Positions 33,489-40,798 of a stretch of DNA of 64,000 bases are shown one piece after another. Source of the DNA: Salinilacihabitans rarus. Lineage in GTDB: Archaea > Halobacteriota > Halobacteria > Halobacteriales > Natrialbaceae. The first letter of the stretch is position 1. Every line of letters starts with the position of its first letter. Position numbers and translations under genes: made by a program. A model generated the notes under the pieces. That model was not told the DNA's origin. It searched no databases and saw only the letters and a program-made list of their open reading frames with translations. The stretch covers positions 310,001 through 374,000 of the forward strand of contig NZ_CP100762.1 of the NCBI RefSeq assembly GCF_024296665.1, read 5' to 3'.

Positions 33489-33626
33489 CAACTCTTCTAC
33501 CAACTCGTAGTCGGCGGCCCAGCTTTCGTAGACGATACCAGTCCCGCACTCTTCGAGCCGATCTCGGGGCGGGGTCTCGTCTACTGAGACAACCGTTCTC
33601 ATCTCGGGAACGTAGCCGCCATCGTA
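33489..33626 (-). pseudogene. Remnant related to the 103-aa protein at 29258
   Basis: The frame 'YDGGYVPEMRTVVSVDETPP' then 'RDRLEECGTGIVYESWAADY' ending 'ELVEEL' aligns without gaps to the C-terminal half of the protein at 29258-29569. The N-terminal half is absent or shifted and the frame runs on past the homologous end, so this is a fragment, on the opposite strand to its intact relative. Confidence 0.6.
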
Positions 33627-33851
33627 CAGTCTTGAAGCCGACCGACTCGTATTTTGCCCGTGAGCCCGTGGTTCTGAGTGCGACAGTCGGCCCTCGAACC
33701 GGCGCGAGTCCCGACGTGGGGGAAATCACGGCAATTGTCGTTCCCCGATCTGGGCCAGTGTGCTATTATCGTGGCATGGTACTATAGTCACCTACCGGCT
33801 ATACTCGGTTACTCGGATAGGGTTTCCTAAGGTACCCTATGGTATCTACCT

Positions 33852-33923
33852 CAATCAGGTACCAGCAATAAGCCCCAATCAGAATACCAGTGGTATACCT
33901 AATCAGGCTACCAGTGGTTTCAC
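33852..33923 (+). repeat. Three 24-bp direct repeats (iteron-like)
   Basis: Units begin at 33852, 33876 and 33900. Each starts (C/T)AATCAG and has TACCAG at its centre; the last two share TACCAGTGGT. The period is exactly 24 bases. It could be an iteron array, a protein-binding array, or an eight-residue protein repeat (PNQxTSGx in one frame). Confidence 0.6.
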
Positions 33924-34101
33924 CAGGGGTTTACCGAACCAGATAGCCGCTGTTCCTGCTTGTTTCGGTAAACCTTGGGTAATACCGGTGAGAGTACCGG
34001 GTACGGTTCCGCTGGTGGTACCGAGTATAGCCGATACACGTCGGTATGTGAATCTGTTACCACACTCGGTTCGGCCCGGAAAGAAGAGGAATCGAGATCG
34101 G

Positions 34102-34146
34102 ATAGCTGTTCTCGGTATAGCTGTTCTCGGTATAGCTGTTCTCGGT
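34102..34146 (+). repeat. Three perfect 15-bp tandem repeats
   Basis: The unit ATAGCTGTTCTCGGT occurs three times without any mismatch or gap. It lies 180 bases right of the 24-bp repeats in the same gene-poor stretch. Confidence 0.85.
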
Positions 34147-34961
34147 CTCAGTCCCTTGTTGAGCCTGAACGACCTTCTTCTCACCCAACCTTCGGTTGCC
34201 AACCTTATGAGTGTTGTGTATAATCTAATTAGAGAATATAATTGAAGCCCATTAGCACACAGAGTCTCTCCAGATCGCCGGCCCCCTCAGACGGCTCAGA
34301 TTCGCTCCTGTTACATTTCCTGGTTCGAATGTAGAAAGGCATTCAGAGAAAAAAGAAACTCAACAGAAAGCGTTCTCGTGGCTCTGGTGGGACTTGGTGG
34401 TAGTGGCAGTGGTGGTGACGTGGAAGGCTACTCCGTGGAGAGCCGTTCTTGGTATCTGCTACGGCTGGGCTTCGAACGATTGAGAGATGTGAGAAGACCA
34501 TATCTGGAGCCGGAGACGGATACCTCTGATCGGGCCGCTGGTCGAGATCGGTGGCTGGCCACCGACGGTATTTCGTTGATTGTCGATAACAGGCCGGTCG
34601 GTTATTACACCGTTCGATTCACGATGCTGATTCGCTACGTTACCTGCCTCGAAAATATCTGGGTTTTCCACGCGCGTTAGGGCCGATCTCGGGTGTGGGC
34701 GATCGGCCCCGATAGGTAATGATTCTGAATTATGTTACTGGTGATTCGTGTAAAAGGCCGTTCCCGGTAACCAGCCGGGTGAGCCGACGACCGACGACTG
34801 TTACTGGAGCCAACCAGACCCCAGACCCAAATGCAACCAATTACGGGATGCCTCCCGCACTTCGGAGAGGAGAGGGGCGGATATAACAGTTTCCTTGAGG
34901 GTCTGTAAGGGGCCTTCTGCGTTTCAGCCCAGGTCGAGAAGCACCCTTCCAGGATTCGGAG

Positions 34962-35114
34962 TTACAGGCTGACGCCGACCAGGTAGAGGTCGATATCGTT
35001 ACAGAAGTTCTGCATTAGCTCTTCTTCGTGCTGGTTCAGGTCACCTCGCTTGATGGCCTGAACGACGGCCTCCTGAACCAGTACGGCCTGCATCGGCGAC
35101 GGTTTTAGCGACAT
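34962..35114 (-). CDS. Small 50-aa leaderless protein downstream of integrase
   Basis: A 50-residue soluble helical protein (MSLKPSPMQAVLVQEAVVQA...). A strong TATA box (GATATATAATC, 35136-35150 minus strand) lies about 29 bases upstream of the ATG, so the start is firm and the message leaderless. It follows the integrase gene on the same strand but has its own promoter. Small proteins in this position are often excision or copy-control factors; that is a guess here. Confidence 0.6.
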   Translation of the reverse strand: MSLKPSPMQAVLVQEAVVQAIKRGDLNQHEEELMQNFCNDIDLYLVGVSL

Positions 35115-35135
35115 ACTTTTTCTGACGGTCGCTGA

Positions 35136-35150
35136 GATTATATATCTTTC
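35136..35150 (-). promoter_or_regulatory. TATA box for the 50-aa gene
   Basis: On the minus strand the sequence reads GAAAGATATATAATC, a near-ideal archaeal TATA box, centred about 29 bases before ATG 35114. Confidence 0.65.
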
Positions 35151-35178
35151 AGATAGATTATAGAAGGCCCCTTCTGGG

Positions 35179-36216
35179 TTAGAGAAGGTCTCGGTACTGC
35201 TTCCGTCTCCGCAAGGCGTCTTCCTGCGTTCTCGCGTCGTAGTGCTTCTCCAGTACCTCGACAGATACATCTACGCGCTCCGACAGCAACTCTTTCGGCC
35301 ACCCTCTGTTGATGTGATCGGTGATCGAGCCGCGCCGGATGGGGTGAAGGCTGACGTTCTCCGGGCAGGACATGGCCCGCTTCTTTTTGGTGAACTCGCA
35401 GGTTTCTATGTCCTTGTTGGCGGGGCACTGACCGGCGTAGACGCAGGGCCGGGTGAGGGCGACGGTGTTCTTGTAGGCCCGTTGGCGGGTGAGCCGACCA
35501 TTCGCCGTTGTGAAGAGCGGGTTCCTCCCGTATTCGTCTGTCACGTCGGGCCGCCGCATTTCGATGTAGTCTTGGAGAACGTCGAAGAGGCCTTCCGAGA
35601 GTTGGATTGTCCGCTCGCTCTTCTCGTTGTTCTTCAGCGGGGTTCCCTGGGCTTCTCGGTGTACGAACGTTAGTGCGGGGTCGCCTTCTCGATCTCTTCC
35701 GAGGTCTTCGAGATCGAGTGAGATCGCCCCGGAGATTCGGCTGGCGGTCTCCCACATTAGCTGGAAGAGCGCGTGCTGTCGGGTGGCGTATTCGTAGGTC
35801 GAGAGGTAGTCGAGGATTTGGTTAGCGGCGTGTGCCCGTAAGACCTCTTGGCTGACTTGCTCTTTTTCGCTCACGTTGGGGACGCGGGTTCGGTCGTAGA
35901 CGCCCGGCTCGATCAGGCCGGAGTTCTCGCACCATTTGATGAAGACCCGGACGAGTTTTACGGTCTGCTGGGCCGTGATGGGCTTCACGTCTTCGGCTTC
36001 CCGTTTCTGTACCCACGATTCCATGAGGTAGCTGTTGACTTGGCCGATTGCGTCGATGCCCTCGTTCTCGCAGTATTCGACAAAGTGCCGGGTGGGGAAT
36101 TTGTAGGCCCGGTAGCTGGATTCTTTGACGTTCCCGCGCTTGGCGTTCAAAAACTGACGCCGTGCGGCTCGGGGTGTGAGTTCTTCGCTGGGGTCGCGTT
36201 CTGTGATCGGCTTCAT
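35179..36216 (-). CDS. Tyrosine recombinase (integrase) of the element
   Basis: A 345-residue integrase. The N-terminal SAM-like core-binding domain (about 25-120) is followed by the catalytic domain: Arg I in 'MWETASRISGAISLDLEDL', 'EKSERTIQL', the H-x-x-R box in 'VSLHPIRRGSITDH', and the nucleophilic Tyr in 'VLEKHYDARTQEDA'. An inserted Cys-rich segment (PCVYAGQCPANKDIETC, then MSCPEN) may bind zinc, as in other haloarchaeal integrases. It stands 200 bases inside attR and points left. All catalytic residues are present, so the element may still be mobile. Confidence 0.9.
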   Translation of the reverse strand: MKPITERDPSEELTPRAARRQFLNAKRGNVKESSYRAYKFPTRHFVEYCENEGIDAIGQVNSYLMESWVQKREAEDVKPITAQQTVKLVRVFIKWCENSGLIEPGVYDRTRVPNVSEKEQVSQEVLRAHAANQILDYLSTYEYATRQHALFQLMWETASRISGAISLDLEDLGRDREGDPALTFVHREAQGTPLKNNEKSERTIQLSEGLFDVLQDYIEMRRPDVTDEYGRNPLFTTANGRLTRQRAYKNTVALTRPCVYAGQCPANKDIETCEFTKKKRAMSCPENVSLHPIRRGSITDHINRGWPKELLSERVDVSVEVLEKHYDARTQEDALRRRKQYRDLL

Positions 36217-36301
36217 CGTGATCGGTCTCCGTGTGCGCCCCTCTGCTGGCTCTTCCGAGGCCGGTGGAGATATCAGTCTGTTCCCCGACGGCCCTACCGA
36301 G

Positions 36302-36439
36302 CCAGTTCAAAGAACTGGTGAGGTGGGGTCGGAGGGCCGACCGAAATCTCGACGGCGGTATGTCGAGATTGAGGGAGGTTGAACCCGCGAGCGGCCTGAA
36401 AGGCCGCGAGCGGAGGTGGTTCAAATCCCTCCGACCCCA
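36302..36439. repeat. Nested inverted repeats at the right attachment end
   Basis: Within 138 bases: CCAGTTC-AAA-GAACTGG (36302-36318); AATCTCGAC/GTCGAGATT (36345-36353 and 36362-36370); GCGGCC-TGAAA-GGCCGC (36391-36407); and a 13-bp outer pair at 36324-36336 and 36427-36439. In addition 36309-36336 is, in inverted form, the same as the left junction 27927-27953 apart from one extra base. These may be integrase arm sites or a structured RNA. Confidence 0.7.
36418..36439 (+). repeat. attR: 22-bp copy of tRNA-Trp 3' end
   Basis: Identical to 27918-27939. To its left is element DNA and to its right chromosomal, GC-rich DNA with a broken livM. There is no tRNA body in front of it, so this is the attachment remnant and not a second tRNA gene. 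Confidence 0.87.
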
Positions 36440-37225
36440 TACTTCTGTCGCGAACGATCCCTACCGGGCCGTCGGCCTCGGCTTCCCGTGGCCGGTCGGG
36501 CTGGTCGCCGCCGTCCTCGCCGCGGCGGCGCTCGGCCTCCTGCTCGGAGCGACGACCCTCAGACTTCGCGACGACTTCCTCGCAATCGTCACGCTGGGCG
36601 TCGCCGGAATCGTCCACGGGCTGGTCGTCGCCTTCCGCGACGTCACCGGCGGGGCGGTCGGTCTCACCGGCGTTCCCCGGCCGATATCGGACGCCACGAC
36701 GTCGGCGGGGGAGCGGAACTCGTGTCGACGCTGTTCGTCTTCGGTGCGCTCGCGCTCCTGTTCTACGGCGTCTTCCACCGGCTGTCGGCGTCGCCGTACG
36801 GGCGCGTCCTCCGTGCGATTCGGGCCGACGATCTGGTGACGGAGACGGTCGGCAAGCGCGTGTTCCGGTACAAGGTCGCGGCGTTCGTCTACGGGGCGGC
36901 CGTCGCGGGCCTTGCCGGCGCGTTGCTGGTCTTCTACAACGGCGCGGACGCGGTGGGCTTTTTCACCATCGACGTGACCGTCGTCCTCTGGGTCGGAATG
37001 CTCATCGGCGGCGCGGGCAACGACCGCGGCGTCGTCGGCGGGCTGGCGATCATCATGGGCTTTCAGCTGGCGACGCGGTTCTTCAACGACGCGATCCCGT
37101 TTGTCACGCAGGATCGGTTCGCGTCCGTCCGGCTGATGCTCGTCGGCCTGCTGTTGATGCTCATCGTCAGGTACCGCCCGGAGGGGATCTGGGGTGACGC
37201 CGACAGGCTGGGGGTGGAGTCGTGA
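36440..37225 (+). pseudogene. livM: Broken livM (branched-chain amino acid ABC permease)
   Basis: The reading starts right at attR without a start codon: about the first third of the permease is missing. Frame one gives 'VGLTGVPRPIS' (LivM signature); near 36690-36715 the frame shifts, and the second frame continues to 37225 with 'ASPYGRVLRAIRADDLVTET', 'FVYGAAVAGLAGALLVF' and 'VVLWVGMLIGGAGND', again typical LivM. So it is both 5'-truncated and frameshifted. Its end overlaps the ABC ATPase start by four bases. Confidence 0.82.
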
Positions 37226-37926
37226 CGCTGCTCACGGTCGAGAACCTCCGGCGCTCGTTCGGCAGCCTCGTCGCCGTCGACGGCGTCTCCTTCGAGGTCG
37301 AGGCCGGCGAGATCGTCGGGATGATCGGTCCGAACGGCGCCGGGAAGACGACCACGTTCGACTGCGTGTCGAGCGTCGTCGAGAGCGACGCCGGGACCGT
37401 CACGTTCGACGGGCGAGACGTCACGACCAGTCCCCCGCACGCTCTCGCCCGACGGGGTCTCGTCCGGACCTTCCAGCGGACCCGGGAGCTGTCGACGATG
37501 ACCGTCGAGGAGAACCTCCGGATCGGCGCCTACCCGCTCGGCGGCCTCCCCGAAGACCGGCTGCTCGCGGTCGTCGAGCAGTTCCCGGTCCTCGAAGAGC
37601 GCCTCGACCAGCGGGCGGGCAACCTCTCGGGGGGCCAGCAGCAACTGCTCGCGATGGCGCGGGCGCTGATCCCGGAGCCGCCGCTGCTGTTGCTCGACGA
37701 ACCGTCGGCTGGTCTCGCCCCCGACCTCGTCGACGAGATGTTCGACCACATCGACGCGATCAACGACCGCGGCGTCACGGTCCTCATCGTCGAACAGAAC
37801 GCGAAGACGGCGCTCCGGCGGTGCGACCGCGGCTACGTCCTCGCGCAGGGGGAGAACCGCTACGCCGACGAGGGGGAGACGCTGTTGAACGACCCCGAGG
37901 TCCGCAAGCAGTTCCTCGGCGGCTGA
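37222..37926 (+). CDS. ABC ATPase, apparent LivG-LivF hybrid
   Basis: A 234-residue ABC ATPase of the branched-chain amino acid family. Walker A is 'GPNGAGKTTTFDCVSSVVE', signature 'NLSGGQQQLLAMARALI', Walker B 'LLLLDEPSAGLAP'. The first 95 residues look like LivG ('RRGLVRTFQRTRELSTMTVE'), while from 'RIGAYPLGG' onward it looks like LivF ('VTVLIVEQNAKTAL', 'RGYVLAQGEN', 'VRKQFLGG'). The junction is at the homologous 'MTVEENL' of both paralogues. So recombination between livG and livF probably removed the part between them. It may still fold, but its membrane partner livM is broken. Confidence 0.8.
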   Translation: MTLLTVENLRRSFGSLVAVDGVSFEVEAGEIVGMIGPNGAGKTTTFDCVSSVVESDAGTVTFDGRDVTTSPPHALARRGLVRTFQRTRELSTMTVEENLRIGAYPLGGLPEDRLLAVVEQFPVLEERLDQRAGNLSGGQQQLLAMARALIPEPPLLLLDEPSAGLAPDLVDEMFDHIDAINDRGVTVLIVEQNAKTALRRCDRGYVLAQGENRYADEGETLLNDPEVRKQFLGG

Positions 37927-37975
37927 CGCGGCCGGTGCGGCCCCCGCGAGCGTAACCGGCCGCCGCTCCCGCGAG

Positions 37976-38947
37976 TTACAGCGAAATCTCCGTCCCGGCC
38001 CCGCGTTCCAGCGCTCGCCGGTAGACGGTCGTTCCCGCGGCCGCGTCCAGCGTCGCGGAGCCGACGCTCTCGACGACGACGGGTTCGTCCGGGGAGCCGC
38101 GCTCGTAGCCGTCGGCGAGCAGGTCGCCGAGCGGCACGAGGTCCGCGGCGTCGAGGTCGGTCGCGAGGAGGTCGCCCGTGTCGGCGACCTCGGTCGGGAC
38201 GTCGGCGAAGACCGCGCCGGCCCGTTCGAGGACGGCGGCGTCGAGTTCCCGCATCTCGGCGGTGAACGCGCCGACCGCGACGACGACCGCCCCCGGGGCG
38301 AGCGCGTCGGCCGGGAACACCGGTTCGGTGGCGGTCGTCGCGGTCACGACCGCGTCGGCCCCGTCGACGGCCGCCGACGGGCGCTCGACGGCCCGGGCCG
38401 GGATTCCCTCGTCGCGCAGGTCGGCCGCACACGCCGTCCGGGAGTCGCTCGGGGAGTAGACCCGCACGTCGTCGAGCGAGGCGACCGTCTCGATGGCGCG
38501 GGTCTGCCAGCGCGCCTGCGCGCCCGCCCCGAGGACGCCGAGCGTTGCCGCCTCGGGGGCGAGTTCGCGGACCGCGAGCGCGCCGATACAGCCCGTCCGG
38601 GCGTTCGTGACGGTCGTTCCGCCCATGAACGCTTCGGGGACGCCGGTGCGGGCGTCCGCGAGAACGATCTGCGCGTGAATCGTCGGCAGGCCGCGTTCGG
38701 CGTTGCCCTCGTGGACGCCGACGAGTTTCGTCGCGTACTGGTCGTCGCCGTGGACGTAGGCGGGCATCGCGATACCCGTCCCCAGCGGGTCGTCGCCGTC
38801 GAGGCCCGCGCCGACGGCGAAGTGGGGTCGGTCGGGTCGCTCGACGTCGCCCGCGGCCTGCTTGACGAGCGCGTCGCCGACCACGTCGACGAGTCCCGCC
38901 AGGTCGAGGGCCTCCCCGACCTCGTCCTCCGAGAGTACGAGTACCAT
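37976..38947 (-). CDS. Ornithine cyclodeaminase / mu-crystallin family protein
   Basis: A 323-residue NAD(P)-dependent protein. The Rossmann motif is 'LGVLGAGAQARWQTRAIE'; 'AMPAYVHGDDQYATKLVGVH' contains the conserved Lys, and 'GGTTVTNARTGCIGALAV' precedes the dinucleotide fold. The family includes ornithine cyclodeaminase, alanine dehydrogenase of archaea and other imine reductases, so the reaction cannot be fixed. ATG 38947 gives the standard start; a few upstream in-frame codons are unlikely. Confidence 0.85.
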   Translation of the reverse strand: MVLVLSEDEVGEALDLAGLVDVVGDALVKQAAGDVERPDRPHFAVGAGLDGDDPLGTGIAMPAYVHGDDQYATKLVGVHEGNAERGLPTIHAQIVLADARTGVPEAFMGGTTVTNARTGCIGALAVRELAPEAATLGVLGAGAQARWQTRAIETVASLDDVRVYSPSDSRTACAADLRDEGIPARAVERPSAAVDGADAVVTATTATEPVFPADALAPGAVVVAVGAFTAEMRELDAAVLERAGAVFADVPTEVADTGDLLATDLDAADLVPLGDLLADGYERGSPDEPVVVESVGSATLDAAAGTTVYRRALERGAGTEISL

Positions 38948-39026
38948 GGGCTGGCGTCGCACTGTCGCGCCTTAGGTGTTGGTCAAAATCGGCGCGGATC
39001 GTGCCTGAACGCTCGTCCTGTCGCTC

Positions 39027-39266
39027 GTGGGGAGACGCGACGGGGACGCGGTTCGCGTCGACGAGTTGTACTGCTCCGACGAGGCCCCCGACCCCCTCCT
39101 CGCGGACCTCCAGCACCACCACCTGCCGAAACTCGTCGATACGGGGTACGTCGTCCGGGACGAGGAGACGCGGACCGTCCGACGCGGGCCGCAGTTCGAC
39201 GAGGTTGCGCCGCTCCTGCGGGTGTTACACGACGACCGCGACGTGCTTCCCGGCGACTGGCCGTGA
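39027..39266 (+). pseudogene. Truncated DUF7344-like winged-helix protein
   Basis: About 79 codons from a GTG. The end ('HHHLPKLVDTGYVVRDEETR', 'VRRGPQFDEVAPLLRVLHDD') matches the C-terminal half of haloarchaeal DUF7344 HTH proteins. The expected N-terminal half with the first helices is missing, so it may be a fragment. It is also possible that a short real protein starts at the GTG. Confidence 0.5.
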
Positions 39267-39757
39267 CCGGGAGTGTAGCCGCTCGCTTCCAGCCGTACCG
39301 GCGGGTTACGGGCGGAGCGGCGCCGGAAGGGACGACCTGCGACGGCGCCGAGCGGGAGGCCGGGTCGAATCGATCCGCGTACCCGCCGGTAACGACCGAC
39401 ATCCGTCCGGGGGAGAACCGGGGCGGCGACCTGTAACGGGAGAATACACGACCGGCGCTAGCGCACGCGTGCGCGAATTCGAGTCGCATCGGCGCCGACG
39501 GTCGGTCGCAGGGGGACACCGACGCCGGCCCCGGTGACGAACGAGACGGCGGCGGCCGCGAGGAGCAACGGCAGGTTCGGGCGTTCGAAACCGCTGTGAC
39601 GGATCGGATCCGTGGCGTTCGCTGGCGGCCGGAACCCCTTAGCGTTACGATACCGCGAACCGGCGATGGAGGCGCCGAGACGGCCGTCTACCGGGGCGAG
39701 CGCCTAGAGAAAGGTACGGCGCGATTACTAATCACGGATTCTATCAATCGGCCTGAT
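39267..39757. other. Intergenic region, nothing clear; promoter at right end
   Basis: About 490 bases. On the minus strand 39460-39600 encodes a frame with a hydrophobic stretch (NLPLLLAAAAVSFVTGAGVG) but no start codon, perhaps the tail of a lost membrane gene. Near 39723-39732 an AT-rich box (GATTACTAATC) precedes the lipoprotein gene by about 28 bases. Confidence 0.4.
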
Positions 39758-40276
39758 ATGGAGCGACGAAAGATCCTCCTCGGCAGCGGTGCCGTGTTCG
39801 CAACCGTCCTGGCCGGCTGTTCCAGCGCTGACGGCGACGAAGAGAACGACGGCGACGACGGCGGCGACGGGACGACCGGCGACGGCGGCGACGGAACGAC
39901 CGGCGACGGCGGCGACGGCAGCGACCACGACATCCCCGGCTTCACGGAGAAGGAACTCTCCCTCGAAGAGCACCACGTCGAGGTGAAACGGGTCAAACGC
40001 GACGGGAACGCGGTCGAGGTCGTCGTCAGCACGACGATCCTGAGCGAGGAAGAACTGGAAGCGGAACTCGAAGAACTGAGCACCGCCATCGCGGAGGCGA
40101 TCGAGGACCCCGACGCGTTCGTGAACGCGATCGACGTCGTCTACGGGACGATCATCGACGCCGACGGGAACGAACTGGCCACCTTCCACGTCGAGGTCGC
40201 CTGGGCGATCGCCTACCTCAACGGCGAGATGACCGCGGAGGAGTTCGCAAACCGGGTCCTCGAGACGGTCGACTGA
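39758..40276 (+). CDS. Lipoprotein with Gly-Asp repeat linker
   Basis: A 172-residue lipoprotein: 'RRKILLGSGAVFATVLAGC' is a Tat-like signal and lipobox. A linker of GDGGDGTT repeats follows (three near-copies of a 24-base unit, 39855-39925), then a helical/beta domain of 110 residues ('EHHVEVKRVKRDGNAVEVVV', 'AIDVVYGTIIDADGNELATF'). It is anchored to the outer face of the membrane. Function unknown; the domain repeats in other haloarchaeal lipoproteins as far as I recall. Confidence 0.75.
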   Translation: MERRKILLGSGAVFATVLAGCSSADGDEENDGDDGGDGTTGDGGDGTTGDGGDGSDHDIPGFTEKELSLEEHHVEVKRVKRDGNAVEVVVSTTILSEEELEAELEELSTAIAEAIEDPDAFVNAIDVVYGTIIDADGNELATFHVEVAWAIAYLNGEMTAEEFANRVLETVD

Positions 40277-40392
40277 AGTCGACCGACCGTCGCCTCGCGA
40301 CGCGGTTTTCGCCGGGACGGTCCGGAGTCGTCCCCGGCCGCGGCCGCGGCCGTCGCTACCCGGCGTCGCGGCGGCGAAACGGAGAGCGGGAC

Positions 40393-40701
40393 CTACTCGT
40401 CGTCGGCGGCCTCGACGCGGATCTTTCCGTCCGCGGTGACCGTCACGAGACAGCCCTCGTGTTCGAAGGTCACCGATCCCCCCGAACGGAGGCCGTCAGC
40501 CCGGGGTTCGAACAGGCGTTCTAGCGCGTCGGCGTTGATCGAGTAGTGAAGCGGTTCGAGATCGACGACGTCGACGCCGGCGAAAGTGGCGACGGCGTCG
40601 GCGACGGCGACGCTGAGCGGTTCGTCGTCGAGTCGATCGTACTGTACGGTGTAGCTGTCTCCGCTCGAAGATGGCGAAATCGGTGAACTCGTCTCTGTCA
40701 T
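40393..40701 (-). CDS. HalOD1 output-domain protein
   Basis: A 102-residue stand-alone HalOD1 protein: 'SVAVADAVATFAGVDVVDLE' and 'PLHYSINADALERLFE' followed by 'GSVTFEHEGCLVTVT'. HalOD1 is a haloarchaeal signalling output domain of unknown mechanism. It lies downstream of the large sensor-regulator on the same strand (about 100 bases), so the two probably belong to one pathway. Confidence 0.82.
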   Translation of the reverse strand: MTETSSPISPSSSGDSYTVQYDRLDDEPLSVAVADAVATFAGVDVVDLEPLHYSINADALERLFEPRADGLRSGGSVTFEHEGCLVTVTADGKIRVEAADDE

Positions 40702-40798
40702 TCGTGTCTCCCCCAGTTCAACGACGGTTCTTCAGCACTGGTAGTAAAGAGGTTGACCATTAACTGTGTAACGGACTTCTTCGAGGGCGGTTAAAGGA

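Larger units (their letters stand above)
33627..34961. other. Repeat-rich, gene-poor stretch of the element
   Basis: About 1.3 kb of low GC content without a convincing gene. Between 33780 and 34060 it is packed with GGTA...TACC-type short motifs and two repeat arrays (listed separately). Frames at 34378-34680 (+) and 34459-34671 (-) are open but have no protein-like pattern. It may contain an origin-like, regulatory or recombination region, or decayed genes. Confidence 0.4.
27918..36439. mobile_element. Integrated genetic element of about 8.5 kb in tRNA-Trp
   Basis: Bounded by 22-bp direct repeats of the tRNA-Trp 3' end, with a tyrosine recombinase gene at its right end. Base composition falls from about 80% to about 50% GC (one 60-base line at 30421 has 31 G/C; one at 17041 has 49). 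Contents left to right: small unknown genes, a decayed integrase, an unknown gene, an HNH endonuclease, a HEPN protein, a remnant, a repeat-rich stretch, a small leaderless gene and the integrase. No capsid, replication or transfer gene is seen, so it looks like an integrative defence island or reduced provirus. Confidence 0.85.

Noticed and set aside
33852-34146. A CRISPR array
   Set aside because: The units are contiguous, only three each, without spacers and without cas genes in the window.
34378-34680. A 100-codon plus-strand frame and an opposing 70-codon minus-strand frame
   Set aside because: Neither has a promoter, a conserved-looking pattern or a related copy. The stretch is better called non-coding for now.
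36325-36439. A possible tRNA-like gene: acceptor stem GGGGTCG/CGACCCC with hairpins between
   Set aside because: No D arm, anticodon arm or proper T stem can be drawn; the T loop copy is the attachment remnant and the 5' half is an inverted copy of the same sequence. Kept as a repeat feature only.
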